Notes: a model not told the origin generated them from the letters alone. Counted from the first letter of the stretch, positions 17,257-26,679 are shown. The stretch is DNA of 64,000 bases from CAIVAT01 sp964525995 (GCA_964525995.1 CAZGIM010000002.1:1-64000); one strand, 5' to 3'. Translations and numbers: made by a program.

Positions 17257-18185
17257 CAGAATATCAGTTCATCAACCTGGTTTCGATCAATGATAAGTTG
17301 CTTTCTTAAATCCTCAGTGGTCGTTATCACCCGCTCCTCCCTGATCCGTTTGTGAAATAGAATTGTGACGATCTGTCCTTCCAGACTTCCGTAACTCTCA
17401 AGAAGATGAACCTCAATAAGCGTATCAAGCGGCGATTGCTCATTCTTCCGGATAAAACACATCGCCCGTGAAAAACAATCTTCTCCCACCACGGTCACGG
17501 CATAAACCCCGTTGGGCGGTACCAGCTTACAGTCCTCCTCTATTCTGAGCGAATAGCAGGGGAATCCGATATCTTCAAGGGCCTGACTGCTTTTCCGTGC
17601 CTCGCTCATGATGATGTATTGATGATCGAGATAGGCATTCGCTTTCTGAATGTTTCCATCCTGTAAGGCTTTACGGATCTTAGTCGAACTGACCGACTCA
17701 TTATGAATATCCTGCTCCGGGATCTCCTCAACACCAAAACCATTCGCTGATCCGAGCATTTTCAGAGCTTCATAGTCACCTTCCCGGTTATGACCAAAAT
17801 GGTGATTGAAACCAATGACGATGATCCTGGAGTGCAATTGGTTCAGAAGGATATTGGTCACAAATTCCAGCGAAGTGATCTTTGAGAACTCAAGGGTGAA
17901 TTCAACAATGATCAGATTGTCAAGACCTGCCTTTCGGAGTAGCTCAATTTTTTCACGCTGCGAATTGATAAGAAACAGATTTCTGCCGGCGCTTTCAGGA
18001 TATAAAACCTTCCGGGGATGGGGGTGAAAAGTGATAAGAACCGTCTCGCCGCCGATCTCTGCGGCAAGCTTCCTTAACCGCTGCAAGATCATTTTATGAC
18101 CGATATGGACTCCGTCAAAAGAACCCGTCGTCACAACGGCATTCCGGATCGACCCCACCTCGCTGAAATTATGAAAAATTTTCAC
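17256..18185 (-). CDS. ribF: Bifunctional riboflavin kinase/FAD synthetase
   Basis: Makes FMN and FAD from riboflavin. The N-terminal adenylyltransferase half has VTTGSFDGVHIGHKMIL and ITFHPHPRKVL; SSTKIRKAL (around residue 170) is its second nucleotide motif. The C-terminal kinase half is recognisable from NGVYAVTV and LESYGSLEGQIVTILF. The 309-residue length is standard. It follows rex by 11 bp on the same strand, so flavin supply may be transcribed with the NADH-sensing regulator and the flavin-dependent HydB upstream. Confidence 0.95.
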   Translation of the reverse strand: MKIFHNFSEVGSIRNAVVTTGSFDGVHIGHKMILQRLRKLAAEIGGETVLITFHPHPRKVLYPESAGRNLFLINSQREKIELLRKAGLDNLIIVEFTLEFSKITSLEFVTNILLNQLHSRIIVIGFNHHFGHNREGDYEALKMLGSANGFGVEEIPEQDIHNESVSSTKIRKALQDGNIQKANAYLDHQYIIMSEARKSSQALEDIGFPCYSLRIEEDCKLVPPNGVYAVTVVGEDCFSRAMCFIRKNEQSPLDTLIEVHLLESYGSLEGQIVTILFHKRIREERVITTTEDLRKQLIIDRNQVDELIF

Positions 18186-18196
18186 TGAAGACCTTT

Positions 18197-18838
18197 CTAC
18201 TTAAACCGTTCGTCATTTTTCTTTGCAAAGAAGGCCACCTTCTCAAGAGAGGTTATCATGTCGTATTCCTCTAAATATACGAATGCAGGAACATTTAGAG
18301 GTTTTGGCGTAAAGTTGAGAATTCCCTTGATGCCCGCAAGAACCATGGTCTCGGCGATCTCAGGAGCCTGCTCAGCCGGAACCGCTATGATCCCAATCGT
18401 TATATTATTCTGTTTAATGATGTCGGTCAACTGACTGATATGATAACAGGCAACCCCGTCATATACGCGGTTGATCTTTTCGGGATTGATATCGAATGCG
18501 GCAATGATGGCTAACTTCGACCGTTTTCCTTTAAAATAGCTGATGATCGCTTTTCCCAAATTGCCCAATCCGACAACAGCAACACGCTGCCCCCGGTCTG
18601 AGTCAATGATCTTTCCGATCAAATCGATCAACTCCTTGATGTCGTAACCCTTCCTGAGATTTCCGGAATAACCGATCAGCATCAGGTCGCGCCTTACCTG
18701 CACGGGCGTTATATGCAGCATTTGCGCAATTTCGTGGGAAAAAACATGGGTCTTATCTTTCGAAAGTGTCATCAGTAACGAACGCCGGTATTGACTCAGA
18801 CGCTCAACGGTTTTATGGGGCAAATTTCTTATGAACAT
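18197..18838 (-). CDS. rex: Redox-sensing transcriptional repressor Rex
   Basis: A DNA-binding repressor that reads the NADH/NAD+ ratio and controls fermentation and respiration genes. The winged helix is at residues 1-80 (EIAQMLHITPVQVRRDLM, then IGYSGNLRKGYDI), the Rossmann domain from about 85 (VAVVGLGNLGKAII), and the C-terminal domain-swap helix ends in MITSLEKVAFFAK. It overlaps the end of the REC-kinase gene by 10 bp and is the fourth gene after the first hydrogenase set in an apparent operon. Five Rex-like boxes sit upstream of hydrogenase operons in this window, so it probably regulates them. Confidence 0.96.
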   Translation of the reverse strand: MFIRNLPHKTVERLSQYRRSLLMTLSKDKTHVFSHEIAQMLHITPVQVRRDLMLIGYSGNLRKGYDIKELIDLIGKIIDSDRGQRVAVVGLGNLGKAIISYFKGKRSKLAIIAAFDINPEKINRVYDGVACYHISQLTDIIKQNNITIGIIAVPAEQAPEIAETMVLAGIKGILNFTPKPLNVPAFVYLEEYDMITSLEKVAFFAKKNDERFK

Positions 18839-19962
18839 GGTTTTACATTTGGAAGAAAAACGGAGAATGTACTGCCTTGATCCGGATTGCTTACTACCTC
18901 AATCCGGCCTGAATACTGATCAATAAGCTTCTTTACAATCGACAGGCCAAGCCCGGTTCCGGTTATATTCTTTGTTTTCTCATTCTTGATCCGGACAAAA
19001 TCTTCAAAAATCTTTTCAATTTCGGCAGGAGTCATTCCAATCCCGGTATCAGTAACCCGAATCTCCACAATTCCATCGCGGGTTTCGACCGAGCAATCGA
19101 CCTGCCCTCCTTCACGATTATATTTAATGGCATTGGATATCAAATTGTTAAAAATGATCTCCAACTCCTCGCTGTCTGCGTCCATTTCCACAACCTCACG
19201 GGTGATCAGATTCAGCCTGACATCCCGCTGAATAGCATACGGACGCATAGTATCCATTGCGGTCCGGGCAATAGATACCAGATCCACCCGGGTTATGTTC
19301 CGCTTTGCTTTTCCCGATTCCACCCGGGTCAAATCCAACAAATCCAGGATCAGCGTCCTCATCCCCTTGATGCGATCAAGCGAGCGGTCGATCATGACAT
19401 CGTAATCAGCTAATTGGGTTCCATTTTGACGCTCCTTGATCATTTTCAGATATCCTTCAATGGCATTCAATGGGGCTTTCAGTTCGTGAGACAGGACCGA
19501 TAAAAAAGTAAATCTGATCTGCTTGCCCGTATCCTGCAACCGGGTTGTCATCTTTTTCAGAAAAACCCTTTTGGTGATGTTCTCGATCGATGATTTCAGC
19601 TCCTGTGGTGTAAAGGGCTTGGGAATGAAGTCATATGCACCGTCGCTTGTCGCTTTCACGGCCAGCTCAAGCGATGCATACGATGTGATCATGACTACAA
19701 CGAGGCTTTTTTGCTTCTTCCTAATATATTCAAGGACCTCCACACCCTGAATACCGGGAAGCTTGTTGTCGAGAAGCAGGATATCAGGTGGATTGGATTC
19801 GAGAATCTCGATGCCCTCTTCGCCGGTTGGCGCCTCCAGAACTTCAAAATCGAAGGGCTCATCCATAAAAGGATAATCGACCTTGAAATTCCTGAGAATG
19901 CGGCTTACCCCGCTCCTGATCCCGGGCTCATCATCAACTACCAGAATTTTTAAGGTTGCCAT
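18829..19962 (-). CDS. Response regulator-histidine kinase hybrid (REC then HisKA-HATPase)
   Basis: A soluble 377-residue signalling protein with the order REC, HisKA, HATPase. The receiver (residues 1-125) has acidic DDE near residue 11 and the phospho-Asp in ILLLDNKLPGIQG. The H-box is FLSVLSHELKAPLNAIEGYL (phospho-His about residue 160). ATP-binding boxes are NNLISNAIKYNREGG, DTGIGM and GTGLGLSIVK. There is no transmembrane segment and no DNA-binding domain. It probably receives phosphate from the upstream hydrogenase-like kinase or receiver protein. It overlaps rex by 10 bp. Confidence 0.9.
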   Translation of the reverse strand: MATLKILVVDDEPGIRSGVSRILRNFKVDYPFMDEPFDFEVLEAPTGEEGIEILESNPPDILLLDNKLPGIQGVEVLEYIRKKQKSLVVVMITSYASLELAVKATSDGAYDFIPKPFTPQELKSSIENITKRVFLKKMTTRLQDTGKQIRFTFLSVLSHELKAPLNAIEGYLKMIKERQNGTQLADYDVMIDRSLDRIKGMRTLILDLLDLTRVESGKAKRNITRVDLVSIARTAMDTMRPYAIQRDVRLNLITREVVEMDADSEELEIIFNNLISNAIKYNREGGQVDCSVETRDGIVEIRVTDTGIGMTPAEIEKIFEDFVRIKNEKTKNITGTGLGLSIVKKLIDQYSGRIEVVSNPDQGSTFSVFLPNVKPCS

Positions 19963-20026
19963 AAATTATTTTGTCCAAATTTCTGACTTTATAACATCAT
20001 TAGCGTGCAGGAATTGACCATCTTAT

Positions 20027-20422
20027 CTATTTCTGCAACAATTTTTCAATTTCGGCTTGCAGTAACTCAGATCTGATCCCCTTGTCAAGAAACCGGTCAG
20101 CCCTGATCCATTTACGGTTGTTTTCATCATGAATATCAAAACTGATACCAGTTTCAGCCGCAACACCAGTTGCAATGATGATGGGTACATCGGGGTATTT
20201 CTTCTTCATCCGGTAACATAAAATAAATCCACTGTCCTCCTTCTCCATCATCAGATCCAGGATCGCAAGGTCAGGCTTGATCCGTTCCAACAAATCTTCA
20301 GCCTCCGTCTGGCTGTCGGCAGTGATCGTTTTATATCCAAACTTCTCCACCTTCACCTTGAGTTGAAACAAATAATCGGGATCATCATCTACAATCAAAA
20401 TAGTCTTGTTTACTGGTGCCAT
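20027..20422 (-). CDS. Single-domain response regulator (REC only)
   Basis: A 131-residue CheY-like receiver with no output domain. The N-terminus ILIVDDDPDYLFQL provides the acidic pocket; the phospho-acceptor is in LAILDLMMEKEDSG (about residue 54), with the Thr and Lys positions following (IIIATGV, RFLDKG). It lies between the hydrogenase-like histidine kinase and the REC-kinase hybrid, and probably shuttles phosphate between them. An internal promoter element lies about 86 bp upstream. Confidence 0.88.
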   Translation of the reverse strand: MAPVNKTILIVDDDPDYLFQLKVKVEKFGYKTITADSQTEAEDLLERIKPDLAILDLMMEKEDSGFILCYRMKKKYPDVPIIIATGVAAETGISFDIHDENNRKWIRADRFLDKGIRSELLQAEIEKLLQK

Positions 20423-20485
20423 ATCTGAAAATTTTCTCGATTCAATCCTTTGTTTTTATTCTTCTGCTAAATGAAGCTAAAAATC

Positions 20486-20501
20486 AGGTGAACATTCACC
20501 T
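20486..20501. promoter_or_regulatory. Palindromic operator candidate before the REC gene
   Basis: AGGTGAA, CA, TTCACCT: a perfect 7-bp inverted repeat. It lies just downstream of a -7 element at 20508-20515 (minus strand), where a repressor would block transcription start. The half-sites contain GTGAA/TTCAC as in Rex boxes, but the spacer is 2 bp rather than 4, so Rex is not certain. Confidence 0.45.
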
Positions 20502-20507
20502 CCCGAC

Positions 20508-20515
20508 CAAATATA
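20508..20515 (-). promoter_or_regulatory. -7 element of a possible internal promoter (REC, REC-kinase, rex)
   Basis: Reads TATATTTG on the minus strand. No -33 TTG at 19 bp. If used, it would let the receiver, hybrid kinase and rex be expressed apart from the hydrogenase genes. Confidence 0.4.
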
Positions 20516-20528
20516 TCTGCTTTCCAAC

Positions 20529-22511
20529 TTATCCTCCCCTGGGAATGGTGATCCTGAAAGTGGTTCCTGTTGGTCCCTCTGTGGGATCAGATACCGAATC
20601 AACATGGATCTTCCCTTTATGCATCTTGACAATGCCATATATCAGTGCCAGACCGAGCCCGGTGCCCTTCCCCATCTCTTTAGTTGTAAAGAACGGGGTA
20701 AAAAGCTTGTCCATATTCTCCTTTGGGATCCCGATCCCCGTGTCGGTCACACAAAATGTAACCTCCGATTCATCCCCCTCAACCCCGACTGTCAAAGTCC
20801 CTCCGCCAGGCATCGCCTCGATCGCGTTCTTTTCGAGATTTGTCAAGACCTGCATCATCTGATCAATATCCAGGGAAGCGACCGGATTCGCTATCTTCGA
20901 GACAAACTGAAAGGCAACCGAATCGGGTTTTACAATGGAGTTCAGACTGTGCTGAGCAAATTTAACGACATCCGTCTCCGAAAGGGAGACCTGGTTTTTC
21001 CTGGCAAAGTTTAGAAGTCCGCTGACGATCTTTTTACACCGGTCGGCCTGTTCAACAATAAGTCTTAAGTCTTCCCTGACGGGATCCCCATCCGGCGCCT
21101 CATCCATCAGGATATTACTGTACATGGTGATGACCCCCAGCGGATTATTTAGTTCATGAGCTATACCGGCCGACAATTGTCCCATATGGGCAAGCTTTTC
21201 CGATTGTTTTAACGCGGCTTTCGCCTTCGCGAGCTTTTCATTGGTAAGGTTGAGGGTGCTGATCGAAGTATGAAGCTTCTCAATGGCATAAGGAAGACAC
21301 ATCTCCGATTCAGCAAGTCCTGTAACGATGGCGCTGGCATGATCCACACAGGTATCATAACCACAGGCCCCGCAGTTCAGATGATCCTGCGGCGAAAATT
21401 TTCCCATCGAATGCAATGCCTGAAGCACATCATCAGCATGGGGTGGCGAAAGTCTCCGGTCTTCCGGTGTAAAACTTTGTGAAAAATCAAGATCTCCGAA
21501 TTCCAGGATGTCTCTGCTCCAGGATTCTTCGTCGGTTTGATCGATTTTATTTTTTACATAATCACCAACAACGGCGCTTCGCAGATACCGCTTTCCTCCT
21601 GGCGAGGTTCCGGGACCCATGATACAACCATCGCAACACAGTAACATCAGATACTTATCCCGGATCGATCCCTCCTCGAACTCATTGATGGCAGCCTTGT
21701 AATGCTCCCGTCCCTCGGCAATGACAACCCGCTCCTCCGGAATCGATTCCTGATTGTTGGCCGTATAAAATAATCCCCTGCTAACCGGGAAGATAGAACC
21801 TTTTCCACTGTGTGGCGGATCAAAATCTGATGGAGTGATCTTCTCTGGTGTGATCTCCCGCTTCACCAACATCTCACGGAGTTCCATATAGGTCAGAACT
21901 TCATCAACTTCGAGCGATTCAGCCTTCTTTGCAAAACAAGGGCCGATGAAAACCACCTTCAGATCTGTCCCATACTTTTTTTTCATCACCCGGGTCATCG
22001 CAAGCATGGGTGAGACAACCGGCGCTAAGGATGAAACAAGATTGGGATGATAGTGCCTGATAAAATAGACGATGGCTGGACAATCTGAGGAAATCTGTCC
22101 CTCGGGACCGCCCTCCTTGATCAACTTCTCATATTGCCGGGCAACGAGATCGGCGCCGAAGGATACTTCACTTACATAATCGAATCCCAGGGCCCGGATC
22201 ATTCCAACTAGAATAGCCGGATTCCTGATTTCTGCGAATTCAGCCGGGAAACTCGGCGCAATGCAGGCAGCAATCTTTGACCCCGATTGTAAAAGATCCT
22301 CGACTGCCTCAATCGATCGCAATGGAACCTTTGCACCCTGACTGCAAACCCTCACACAGTTTCCGCATCCGATACACCGGTCGTTCAACACTTCAGCCTG
22401 ACCATTGATGATCTTGATTGCCTTGACCGGACACTCTCTGACACAGGTAAAACATACCCTGCACCGATCCTTGATCGTGAAAACAAGTTGCCGGTGATAG
22501 GTGTGCCCCAT
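20529..22511 (-). CDS. [FeFe]-hydrogenase-like sensor histidine kinase
   Basis: A soluble 660-residue fusion. Residues 17-56 carry two [4Fe-4S] motifs (C17, C20, C23, C27; C46, C49, C52, C56). Residues 80-320 are a hydrogenase large-subunit domain: L1 reads SSDCPA (C144), L2 GPCFAK (C192), L3 CCDGC (C292, C296). All four [4Fe-4S]H ligands are kept, but the proton-relay Cys before C144 is Asp143. A further FeS domain follows (C380, C383, C388, C405), then a coiled linker, HisKA (H452 in AGIAHELNNPLG) and HATPase (N562; DTGIGIP; GTGLGLAL). It starts one base inside the hydA stop (TAATG), so it is coupled to the hydrogenase. Likely an H2 or redox sensor; catalysis is unlikely. Confidence 0.88.
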   Translation of the reverse strand: MGHTYHRQLVFTIKDRCRVCFTCVRECPVKAIKIINGQAEVLNDRCIGCGNCVRVCSQGAKVPLRSIEAVEDLLQSGSKIAACIAPSFPAEFAEIRNPAILVGMIRALGFDYVSEVSFGADLVARQYEKLIKEGGPEGQISSDCPAIVYFIRHYHPNLVSSLAPVVSPMLAMTRVMKKKYGTDLKVVFIGPCFAKKAESLEVDEVLTYMELREMLVKREITPEKITPSDFDPPHSGKGSIFPVSRGLFYTANNQESIPEERVVIAEGREHYKAAINEFEEGSIRDKYLMLLCCDGCIMGPGTSPGGKRYLRSAVVGDYVKNKIDQTDEESWSRDILEFGDLDFSQSFTPEDRRLSPPHADDVLQALHSMGKFSPQDHLNCGACGYDTCVDHASAIVTGLAESEMCLPYAIEKLHTSISTLNLTNEKLAKAKAALKQSEKLAHMGQLSAGIAHELNNPLGVITMYSNILMDEAPDGDPVREDLRLIVEQADRCKKIVSGLLNFARKNQVSLSETDVVKFAQHSLNSIVKPDSVAFQFVSKIANPVASLDIDQMMQVLTNLEKNAIEAMPGGGTLTVGVEGDESEVTFCVTDTGIGIPKENMDKLFTPFFTTKEMGKGTGLGLALIYGIVKMHKGKIHVDSVSDPTEGPTGTTFRITIPRGG

Positions 22512-24229
22512 TATTCCTTTGAGGTATTACGGATCACATGCAGGAGTTCACGGTTTCGATCGTTTCCGGGCTTTCCTAAAAATTTATCATACAGATCATT
22601 GACGATCGGATTCTTGTGCGCTACTTTGATCATCTCTTCGTCGTCAACATCATACAATGCCTTCATTCTCGACTTCAGATTCTTTTCGTCGGGTTTGAGT
22701 TTCTGACCGCCACCGTTAATACATCCGTATGGACACGCCATTACTTCAATGATCTTATATTCGTTCTTGCCCGAAATGATTTCATCCATAAGGGGTTTCA
22801 TCTGTGCCAGCCCGTTAATGGCAACAACCGGGAATATCAGCTTCCCGATCTTGACACGCGCCTCTTTCCGGCCTTTTAATCCCCGGAGCTCCATTAACTT
22901 GAGGGGACTCAGCTCCTGTCCGGTCATCATGAAATGAACCGTCCGCATCAATCCCTCAAGGTGTCCACCTGAAACCCCGAATAAATTCCCTGACGAACTT
23001 CGCATACTGAACGCAGTATCGCTTGGCTCTGGCTCAAGAATATTGAAGTCGATTCCGAGCAACCGAATAATTTTAATCAGCTCCCGGGTGGTAATTACGG
23101 CATCAACATAGCGGTAGGAGCCATCATTTCCCTGATCCTGGCCTGCTTCAAATTTCTTCCCCGTACAGGGCATGACCGAAACCACAAAGACACTCTCGGG
23201 CTTGATACCGGCTGAACTGGAAATATAATTCTTGATCATCCTTCCCATGATCTGCTGAGGCGATCGGGGAGTAGCAAGGTGGGGGACCAGCGACGGGTAC
23301 AACGCCTCCACATATTTTACCCACGAAGGACAACAGGAGGTCAGCATAGGCAACGGTCCGCCCGTATTTACCCGTTCCACAAATGTTACAGCCTCTTCCA
23401 TAAGGTGGATATCTGCCGCCATGGAGGTGTCGAAGACCTGTCGGAATCCGATCCTTTTCAACGCAGCCCTTACAATATTCAAAATATCCTTACTGGCCTT
23501 GAGGTTGAATTCCTCCGCAATCGAAGCAGGAACAGTAGGTGAAAACTGGATAACGGGGAATATATCAGGATTGTTCAGGGCATCAACAACACTTGTCACC
23601 GACGACCGCTCGGTCAGCGCTCCGGTCGGACATACCATAATGCATTGTCCGCATTTGACACAGGTTTGCATGTTCAAACCCTTGTTGTAGGAAGTGCCGA
23701 TTCTGCTTGCCGATCCCCTTCCGACAATGTCGATTGCCGAAACACCGATTACCTCATCGCAGATGCGGATACAACGGCCGCAGAGAACACACTTTTCCGG
23801 ATCTCTGATTACCGAAGGACAGGCTTTATCAATGGGAATGATTTCTCTTTTTCCATGATATTTGCGCTCATGAATGTTCAATTCAACTACCAATTCCTGT
23901 AACCGGCAGTTTCCGTTTCGCTCACAATATAAACAATCGTCGGGATGACTTGCCAGAAGAAGCTCAACAAGAACTTTTCTTGCCTTTAATACTTTCGGCG
24001 AATGGGTCTTGATCTTCATCCACTCGCTTACCGGGTGTGAACATGCCGGTACAAGCCCCGGCATCCCTTCGACCTCTACAACACACATTCTGCATCCTCC
24101 CGAAGGTGAGAATCCATTCATGTAACACAACGTGGGAACATTGATGCCGATTCGATCCAATACATTTTTAATAGTCTCGCCCCGCTTCGCTGATACCTGT
24201 TGATTATTGATCTCAATATTGAATTGCAT
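22511..24229 (-). CDS. hydA: [FeFe]-hydrogenase catalytic subunit HydA (set 1)
   Basis: Catalytic subunit of an NADH-linked [FeFe] hydrogenase, reducing protons with electrons from ferredoxin and NADH. 572 residues: [2Fe-2S] (C35, C46, C49, C63), a His-Cys [4Fe-4S] (H95, C99, C102, C108), two [4Fe-4S] (C147-C157; C190-C200), then the H-cluster: TSCCPSW (C299 proton relay, C300), MPCTGK (C355), MACPYGC (C499, C503). The ligand numbering happens to equal that of clostridial CpI, so all catalytic residues are intact. The gene follows hydB after 5 bp and overlaps the sensor kinase by one base. It is more divergent than sets 2 and 3 in the region after L2 (SGGHLEGLMRT). Confidence 0.93.
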   Translation of the reverse strand: MQFNIEINNQQVSAKRGETIKNVLDRIGINVPTLCYMNGFSPSGGCRMCVVEVEGMPGLVPACSHPVSEWMKIKTHSPKVLKARKVLVELLLASHPDDCLYCERNGNCRLQELVVELNIHERKYHGKREIIPIDKACPSVIRDPEKCVLCGRCIRICDEVIGVSAIDIVGRGSASRIGTSYNKGLNMQTCVKCGQCIMVCPTGALTERSSVTSVVDALNNPDIFPVIQFSPTVPASIAEEFNLKASKDILNIVRAALKRIGFRQVFDTSMAADIHLMEEAVTFVERVNTGGPLPMLTSCCPSWVKYVEALYPSLVPHLATPRSPQQIMGRMIKNYISSSAGIKPESVFVVSVMPCTGKKFEAGQDQGNDGSYRYVDAVITTRELIKIIRLLGIDFNILEPEPSDTAFSMRSSSGNLFGVSGGHLEGLMRTVHFMMTGQELSPLKLMELRGLKGRKEARVKIGKLIFPVVAINGLAQMKPLMDEIISGKNEYKIIEVMACPYGCINGGGQKLKPDEKNLKSRMKALYDVDDEEMIKVAHKNPIVNDLYDKFLGKPGNDRNRELLHVIRNTSKE

Positions 24230-24234
24230 GCCGG

Positions 24235-26184
24235 TTATTTGTAATAGATTGCATTAAATTTACATACATCAAAACAGATCCCGCATCCCGTGCATTTTGC
24301 TTCAATGATGAAATGAGGAGATTTGACGGTCCCGATAATAGCATTTTCGGGACATTTTCGCTGACACAGATTACATCCGTTACATATTTCAGCATTGATA
24401 AAGAAGGTTCTCAGATCATGGCAGACACCGGCCCGACATTTTCGATCAAAAATATGTTCTTCGTATTCCTCCCTGAACCACTGCAGCGAAGAGATAACCG
24501 GATTCGGCGCATTCTGACCCAGGCCACAGAGGGAAGTGTCCTTGATTACCGATGCCAGACTTTCAAGCTCAACAACCCCTTTGAACCGTTCGAGGGTTTC
24601 ATGCGAACTCTCCTCCCGTGGACGGCGGCTTATCTCTTCAAGGATTTGTAACATTCTCCGGGTACCCTCACGACAGGGGATACACTTCCCGCAACTTTCA
24701 TGTTGAAGGAACTGCATGAAATATTTCGAGAGACTGACCATGCAGGTGTCTTCATCCAGAACGATTAATCCGCCTAATCCCAACGAGGTACCGATCTCCT
24801 GCATCGATTCATAACTGATTTCCATATCGAGGTTCCGGGCCGGAATACACACTCCCGAAGGACCTCCGAATTGAACCGCTTTCAGTTTTTTACCATCCTT
24901 GACTCCTCCGCCGATGTCGTTAACCAGATCCGATATTTTCGAACCGATTGGTACCTCAACAAATCCGGTATTCAATGAACTCCCGGTGATACAGAATATT
25001 TTAGTACCCCTGTTTTCCTTGATCCCGACCGATTTAAACCAGGAGGGACCATTCTCGAGTATGGATGGAACATGGGCAAGCGTCTCAATATTATTTACAA
25101 CGGTAGGGTGACCAAAAAGTCCTTTTTCGGCTGGATAGGGGGGCTTCGACCTTGGAATCCCCTGCTTCCCCTCCAGACTCGCAATCAAAGCAGTCTCTTC
25201 CCCGCAAACAAAAGCACCTGCCCCGAGCCGGATATGAATCTTCAGATTAAAACCGCTGCCAAAAATGTTTTCACCCAAAAAACCGTATGATTTTGCATCC
25301 TCAATGGCCTTTGTTAGCAAAGAACAGGGTTGCTGATAATCAGCCCGGAGATAGATGTAAGCATTGTTTGCTCCGATGGCGTAAGAAGCAATGGCAATTC
25401 CTTCGATGATCCGGTGTGGATCGCCTTCAATGATGGCACGGTTCATAAAAGCACCCGGGTCACTTTCATCTGCATTGCAAATCAAATACTTTTGATCACT
25501 GCCTGTACCTAATGCCAGAATCCACTTTTTCCCGGTAGGATAACCTCCACCGCCACGACCCCGTAATTCACTCTGCGAAATAATTTCACATACCTTATCA
25601 GCCGTGTAATTTAACACAGTCTTATATAACGATTTGTAACCTCCGGCCGCAAGGTAGTCGTCGATCTGATATGGCGACAATATCCCGGCATAGCGTAAAA
25701 CAAGCCGATACTGCTTTGAAAAAAATGGAAGCTGGTCCATCATTGGGATGTTGGGCCACACCTCAGATAATTGCGACTTGTATTGCCCCAAAACATGATC
25801 CCCCGAAATGGTATGGTGAAAAACAGAATTTAATATGTCTTCCACTTTGTCCTCGGTGACATGATGAAATGAGATTCTGGTCTTTCCAGGCAACTGAACA
25901 TCCATGACCGGCTCAGCCGAACATAGACCGATACATCCGACCCGAACAATTTCGGCCTCGGTTTTATTATTCACGCAATACCTTTCAACTGCTGTGTGAG
26001 TCTGAGATGCCCCGGCAGCGATGCCACAAGTGCCCATGCCGATATAAATTACCGGATGATCAACACGTTCCCTTTTGATCAGGGATAATCGATCGGAGGT
26101 GGCTTTATCAAATACATTGGAATAATTCTTCAGGATCTTTTCAGTGAGGAAATCCTTTTGTTCTGTCGAGCTTAAGGCAACCAT
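24235..26184 (-). CDS. hydB: NADH-binding flavoprotein subunit HydB (set 1)
   Basis: NuoF-like subunit that binds FMN and NADH and carries several Fe-S clusters. 649 residues in order: an N-terminal extension of about 40, a thioredoxin-like [2Fe-2S] domain (C53; RVGCIGLCSAEP near 84-88), the NuoF core with LRGRGGGGYPTGKKW (NADH/FMN) and NADESDPGAFMNR, the ESCGKCIPCREGTRR [4Fe-4S] ligands, and a C-terminal double [4Fe-4S] ferredoxin (CNGCNLCQRKC; CTGCGICFDVC). The extra N- and C-terminal clusters are typical of bifurcating HydB, not of NuoF. It starts one base after the hydC stop. Confidence 0.93.
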   Translation of the reverse strand: MVALSSTEQKDFLTEKILKNYSNVFDKATSDRLSLIKRERVDHPVIYIGMGTCGIAAGASQTHTAVERYCVNNKTEAEIVRVGCIGLCSAEPVMDVQLPGKTRISFHHVTEDKVEDILNSVFHHTISGDHVLGQYKSQLSEVWPNIPMMDQLPFFSKQYRLVLRYAGILSPYQIDDYLAAGGYKSLYKTVLNYTADKVCEIISQSELRGRGGGGYPTGKKWILALGTGSDQKYLICNADESDPGAFMNRAIIEGDPHRIIEGIAIASYAIGANNAYIYLRADYQQPCSLLTKAIEDAKSYGFLGENIFGSGFNLKIHIRLGAGAFVCGEETALIASLEGKQGIPRSKPPYPAEKGLFGHPTVVNNIETLAHVPSILENGPSWFKSVGIKENRGTKIFCITGSSLNTGFVEVPIGSKISDLVNDIGGGVKDGKKLKAVQFGGPSGVCIPARNLDMEISYESMQEIGTSLGLGGLIVLDEDTCMVSLSKYFMQFLQHESCGKCIPCREGTRRMLQILEEISRRPREESSHETLERFKGVVELESLASVIKDTSLCGLGQNAPNPVISSLQWFREEYEEHIFDRKCRAGVCHDLRTFFINAEICNGCNLCQRKCPENAIIGTVKSPHFIIEAKCTGCGICFDVCKFNAIYYK

Positions 26185-26185
26185 C

Positions 26186-26653
26186 TTAATCTGTTTTTTC
26201 TTTGAGCGACCGGATGATGCGCATAAGCTCCTCCGGGGTTACCCTTGAATAAATCGTATCGTTAACACGGATCATAGGAGAAGCATCACAAGCTCCCATA
26301 CAATTAGTAACTTCCAGACTGTATCGCTTGTCTTTGCTGGTATCTCCCGGAACCACCTTTAATTGCCTGACGATTTCACCTAAAAAAGTGGTAGAACCAG
26401 TCAGGTGACAGGCGGTTCCGTTGCACATCTGGATAATATTCCGTCCAGCAGGTTTGAACCTGAACCGGTCATAAAAAGTCGCAACACAATAAACCTTGTT
26501 GGCAGGAATGTTCAAATGCCGGCCAACCTCCTGCATCGCCTCCTCAGAAAGGAATCCCTTCTCCTTCTGAATCTCTAATAAAATAGGAATCAACCCTTCT
26601 CTTTTTCCTGCCGGATACTTTTCGAAAATCTCTGCCGGTACGTCCTTGCTCAT
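26186..26653 (-). CDS. hydC: NuoE-like [2Fe-2S] subunit HydC (set 1)
   Basis: Small thioredoxin-like subunit with one [2Fe-2S] cluster, part of the HydABC electron-transfer chain. 155 residues; ligands are C-x4-C in MCNGTACHLTG and C-x3-C in TNCMGACDASP. A helical N-terminus (LIPILLEIQKEKGFLS) is typical of NuoE. It is the first gene of the operon hydC-hydB-hydA-sensor kinase, with a Bacteroidetes promoter and a Rex-like box upstream in the divergent gap to the PAS sensor gene. Confidence 0.93.
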   Translation of the reverse strand: MSKDVPAEIFEKYPAGKREGLIPILLEIQKEKGFLSEEAMQEVGRHLNIPANKVYCVATFYDRFRFKPAGRNIIQMCNGTACHLTGSTTFLGEIVRQLKVVPGDTSKDKRYSLEVTNCMGACDASPMIRVNDTIYSRVTPEELMRIIRSLKEKTD

Positions 26654-26679
26654 TTTGATTTAAATCAGTATCTGATTCA

